Of a stretch of 64,000 bases of DNA, positions 62,511-64,000 are shown piece by piece (the stretch's first letter is position 1; the number at the start of each line of letters is the position of its first letter). The DNA comes from SG8-41 sp963802355 (lineage in GTDB: Bacteria; Pseudomonadota; Gammaproteobacteria; Burkholderiales; SG8-41): positions 62,001 to 126,000 of the forward strand of contig CAWDIV010000019.1 in NCBI GenBank assembly GCA_963802355.1, in the 5' to 3' direction. Under the pieces are notes generated by a model. The model was given only the letters and a program-made list of their open reading frames with translations, was not told where the DNA came from and searched no databases. Made by a program: the position numbers and the translations under genes.

Positions 62511-63905
62511 TTACTCCAGCGGCGGATGGCGCTCCACCCACCGCGTTGCCCGCTCGTAGGCGTGTGCGACCCGGTAGATCAGCGCCTCGCTGAACGCTTT
62601 GCCGACGATCTGCATCGAGAGCGGCAGGCCCGCCTTGCTGAAGCCCACCGGTACGGAAAGTGCAGGGCTACCGGTGACGTTGAAGGGCGCGCGCGCCTGC
62701 CGGACATAGGTGGACTCGAGCGCTTTCGCGTCGTCGATGCGGCAGGCCGGGTCCATCGAGCTCGCCGTCACCGCGACGTCGATGTCGGAAAACAGGCCGT
62801 GGAACGCGTCGGTCATCTTGCGGCGCAAGCGCGTCGCGTTGACGTAGTCCGCTGCGCGGACGAAGGCGCCCGCCATCAGCCGCTCGCGGGCGAGTGCCCC
62901 GTAGTCTTCAGGGCGCTCGCGCATCCACCTCTCGTGGATCGCGAAGGCCTCGCTGGTGAGGATGGTGCGGTTGCAGGCGGCGTACTCGCCGAGCGGCGCG
63001 GTCTGGATTTCACGCACCTCGGCGCCCAGTTCGGCCAGTTTCTGCGCTGCGGCGTCGATCCCCGCCGCCATCTCCGGATTGGCGGCGATATCGCGCGTGT
63101 AGAAGTGGCGGATAACGCCGATCCTGAGCCCCTCCACGCCGCGTCCGAGCTCGGCGGTGTAACCGCCCGCCGCGTGCATGGCGCTGCCCGGATCGAGGGG
63201 ATCGTGGCCGGCGATGAGATCGAGCATCAACGCGTTGTCGTGCACCGTGCGGGTAAGTGCCCCCACATGATCGAGCGAGAACGACAACGGAATCACGCCG
63301 CGCCGGCTGACCAGGCCGTACGTGGGCTTTATGCCGACGACGCCGCACATCGAAGCCGGGTTGCGAACCGAGCCGCCGGTGTCGGTGCCTATTGCCGCCG
63401 GCAGGAAGCCCGCCGCCGTCGCCGTTCCGGAGCCGCTCGAGGAACCGCCGCAGAAATGGTCGCGGTGCCACGGGTTGCGCGCCGGTGGCCACGGCAGATC
63501 GAAAGACGGCCCGCCGATGGCGAATTCATGCGTCGAGAGCTTACCCATGAACACGCCGCCTGCCGCACGCAGCTTCTGCGTGACCGCGGCGTCCGCTGCA
63601 GCGACGTTCTCCTGCAGGATCTTCGAATGCGCGGTCGTCGGCAGGCCCGCATAGTCGACGATGTCCTTGAGGCCATAAGGCACACCGTGGAATGGGCCAC
63701 GCCAGCCGCCGCGCCCGATCTCGCTTTCCGCACGCCGCGCGTCCTCCATCGCGAGCTCGGGCGTGAAGCGGAGAAAGGCGTTCAACTTCTTGTCGTGACG
63801 CTCGATGCGGTCGATCAAAGCCTTCGCATACTCGACGGGCGAGAGCTGCTTCCCGCGCAGCAGCTCGGCGGCTTCGGCAACGGTAAGCCAAGCGAGGTCG
63901 GTCAT
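62511..63905 (-). CDS. amidase-signature enzyme, AtzE-like
   Basis: 464 residues. Lys80 in GVPYGLKDIVD, cis-Ser155 in FCGGSSSGSG and nucleophile Ser179 in GTDTGGSVRNPA make the amidase triad; SALSVPVGFSKAGLPLSMQI-like ALSVPVGF closes the fold. It shares the family with the 52074 amidase but has the more usual GGSS motif. Its ATG overlaps the stop of the short gene upstream (ATGA), whose product looks like a GatC/AtzG-type partner. Cytoplasmic amide hydrolysis, for example of a carboxybiuret-like or other acid amide. It begins the leftward hydrolase group. Confidence 0.88.
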   Translation of the reverse strand: MTDLAWLTVAEAAELLRGKQLSPVEYAKALIDRIERHDKKLNAFLRFTPELAMEDARRAESEIGRGGWRGPFHGVPYGLKDIVDYAGLPTTAHSKILQENVAAADAAVTQKLRAAGGVFMGKLSTHEFAIGGPSFDLPWPPARNPWHRDHFCGGSSSGSGTATAAGFLPAAIGTDTGGSVRNPASMCGVVGIKPTYGLVSRRGVIPLSFSLDHVGALTRTVHDNALMLDLIAGHDPLDPGSAMHAAGGYTAELGRGVEGLRIGVIRHFYTRDIAANPEMAAGIDAAAQKLAELGAEVREIQTAPLGEYAACNRTILTSEAFAIHERWMRERPEDYGALARERLMAGAFVRAADYVNATRLRRKMTDAFHGLFSDIDVAVTASSMDPACRIDDAKALESTYVRQARAPFNVTGSPALSVPVGFSKAGLPLSMQIVGKAFSEALIYRVAHAYERATRWVERHPPLE

Positions 63906-64000
63906 TGGAGGGATCGAGCGTCGCCAAGCAGTTCTTCGGCGCTCGACAGGCGGAATACGTGCGCGGGCTCGTCGGCCGGGCCGAGACTCGCAACCGGCAG
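63902..64000 (-). CDS. probable GatC/AtzG-like peptide, cut by the right edge
   Basis: From the right edge 32 codons are open and end at TGA 63902-63904, overlapping the amidase ATG by four bases. The tail reads LPVASLGPADEPAHVFRLSS, AEELLGDARSLQ. A short acidic-proline tail directly before an amidase gene is the pattern of AtzG/GatC-like partners. The N-terminus lies outside the window, so this is a position-based guess. Confidence 0.5.
   Translation of the reverse strand: MPVASLGPADEPAHVFRLSSAEELLGDARSLQ

Noticed and set aside
60581..62593. 670-codon rightward open frame opposite the large hydrolase
   Set aside because: Shadow of the intact leftward gene; composition is typical antisense (Arg, Ala, Gly, Asp rich) and no family is recognisable.

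Overview
The window is GC-rich, densely coded DNA that looks like a soil or groundwater betaproteobacterium (Burkholderiales-like). This is inferred from eight loci of the Bug/TctC tripartite-tricarboxylate receptor family, whose expansion is a hallmark of that group, and from CnoX, MetX-like and DUF3604 proteins. No rRNA, tRNA, phage, CRISPR or transposase gene was seen.

Layout. (1) 1-14.7 kb, nearly all leftward, is an envelope region: glycine-zipper protein, K+ channel, MscS channel, AsmA-like protein, two outer-membrane beta-barrel proteins, a patatin lipoprotein, and a Gly/Gln-rich repeat protein coupled to a DUF2092 protein. Most of the genes between 1.6 and 12 kb carry frameshifts. (2) 14.9-20.2 kb is a tight leftward five-gene cluster: DUF3604 (PHP-like) protein, small secreted protein, parvulin-type PPIase, a fused double HupE/UreJ permease and a single HupE, with GTGA stop/start overlaps at two of the four junctions. 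(3) 20.6-29.1 kb is mixed: TAXI receptor, DUF3313 lipoprotein, an N-truncated ChaA exchanger, a divergent Na+/H+ antiporter, a second copy of the 8 kb outer-membrane protein, an ABC receptor and a SYLF protein. (4) 29-40 kb holds a rightward GlcG / Bug / SMP-30 / GAF / Bug run, TPR, DoxX and TauD proteins, an SDR and a GNAT, with many low-complexity repeats between genes. (5) 40-46 kb: CnoX, RidA, cytosine-deaminase-like amidohydrolase, argininosuccinate-lyase-like protein and two tandem nucleoside deaminases. (6) 46-58.3 kb is one divergent catabolic locus. A leftward operon (two small paralogs, M24 peptidase/creatinase-like, three Bug proteins) and a rightward operon (GntR/HutC regulator, amidase, GatC-like partner, aconitase family, ComA family, Bug) share an intergenic region with an AT-rich palindrome. 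(7) 58.4-64 kb: GST, secreted MetX-like hydrolase, large alpha/beta hydrolase and a second amidase, preceded at the edge by another small gene that is probably its partner.

How it fits together. The second half reads as uptake (Bug, TAXI and ABC receptors) plus hydrolysis and deamination of nitrogen-containing organic acids (amidases with GatC-like partners, deaminases, RidA, amidohydrolase, lyase), with products fed to central metabolism through aconitase-type chemistry. No TctA/TctB membrane subunits are present, so the receptors must share a transporter encoded elsewhere. The most system-like candidates are the DUF3604-PPIase-HupE cluster and the divergent GntR locus.

Two cautions. About 15 genes are split by single-base frameshifts, which may be real decay or uncorrected assembly error; they are entered as pseudogenes with the intended product named. 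Several remnants (chaA, rhodanese domain, Bug-hydrolase chimera) and several classes of short intergenic repeats show that small deletions and repeat insertions have shaped this region.
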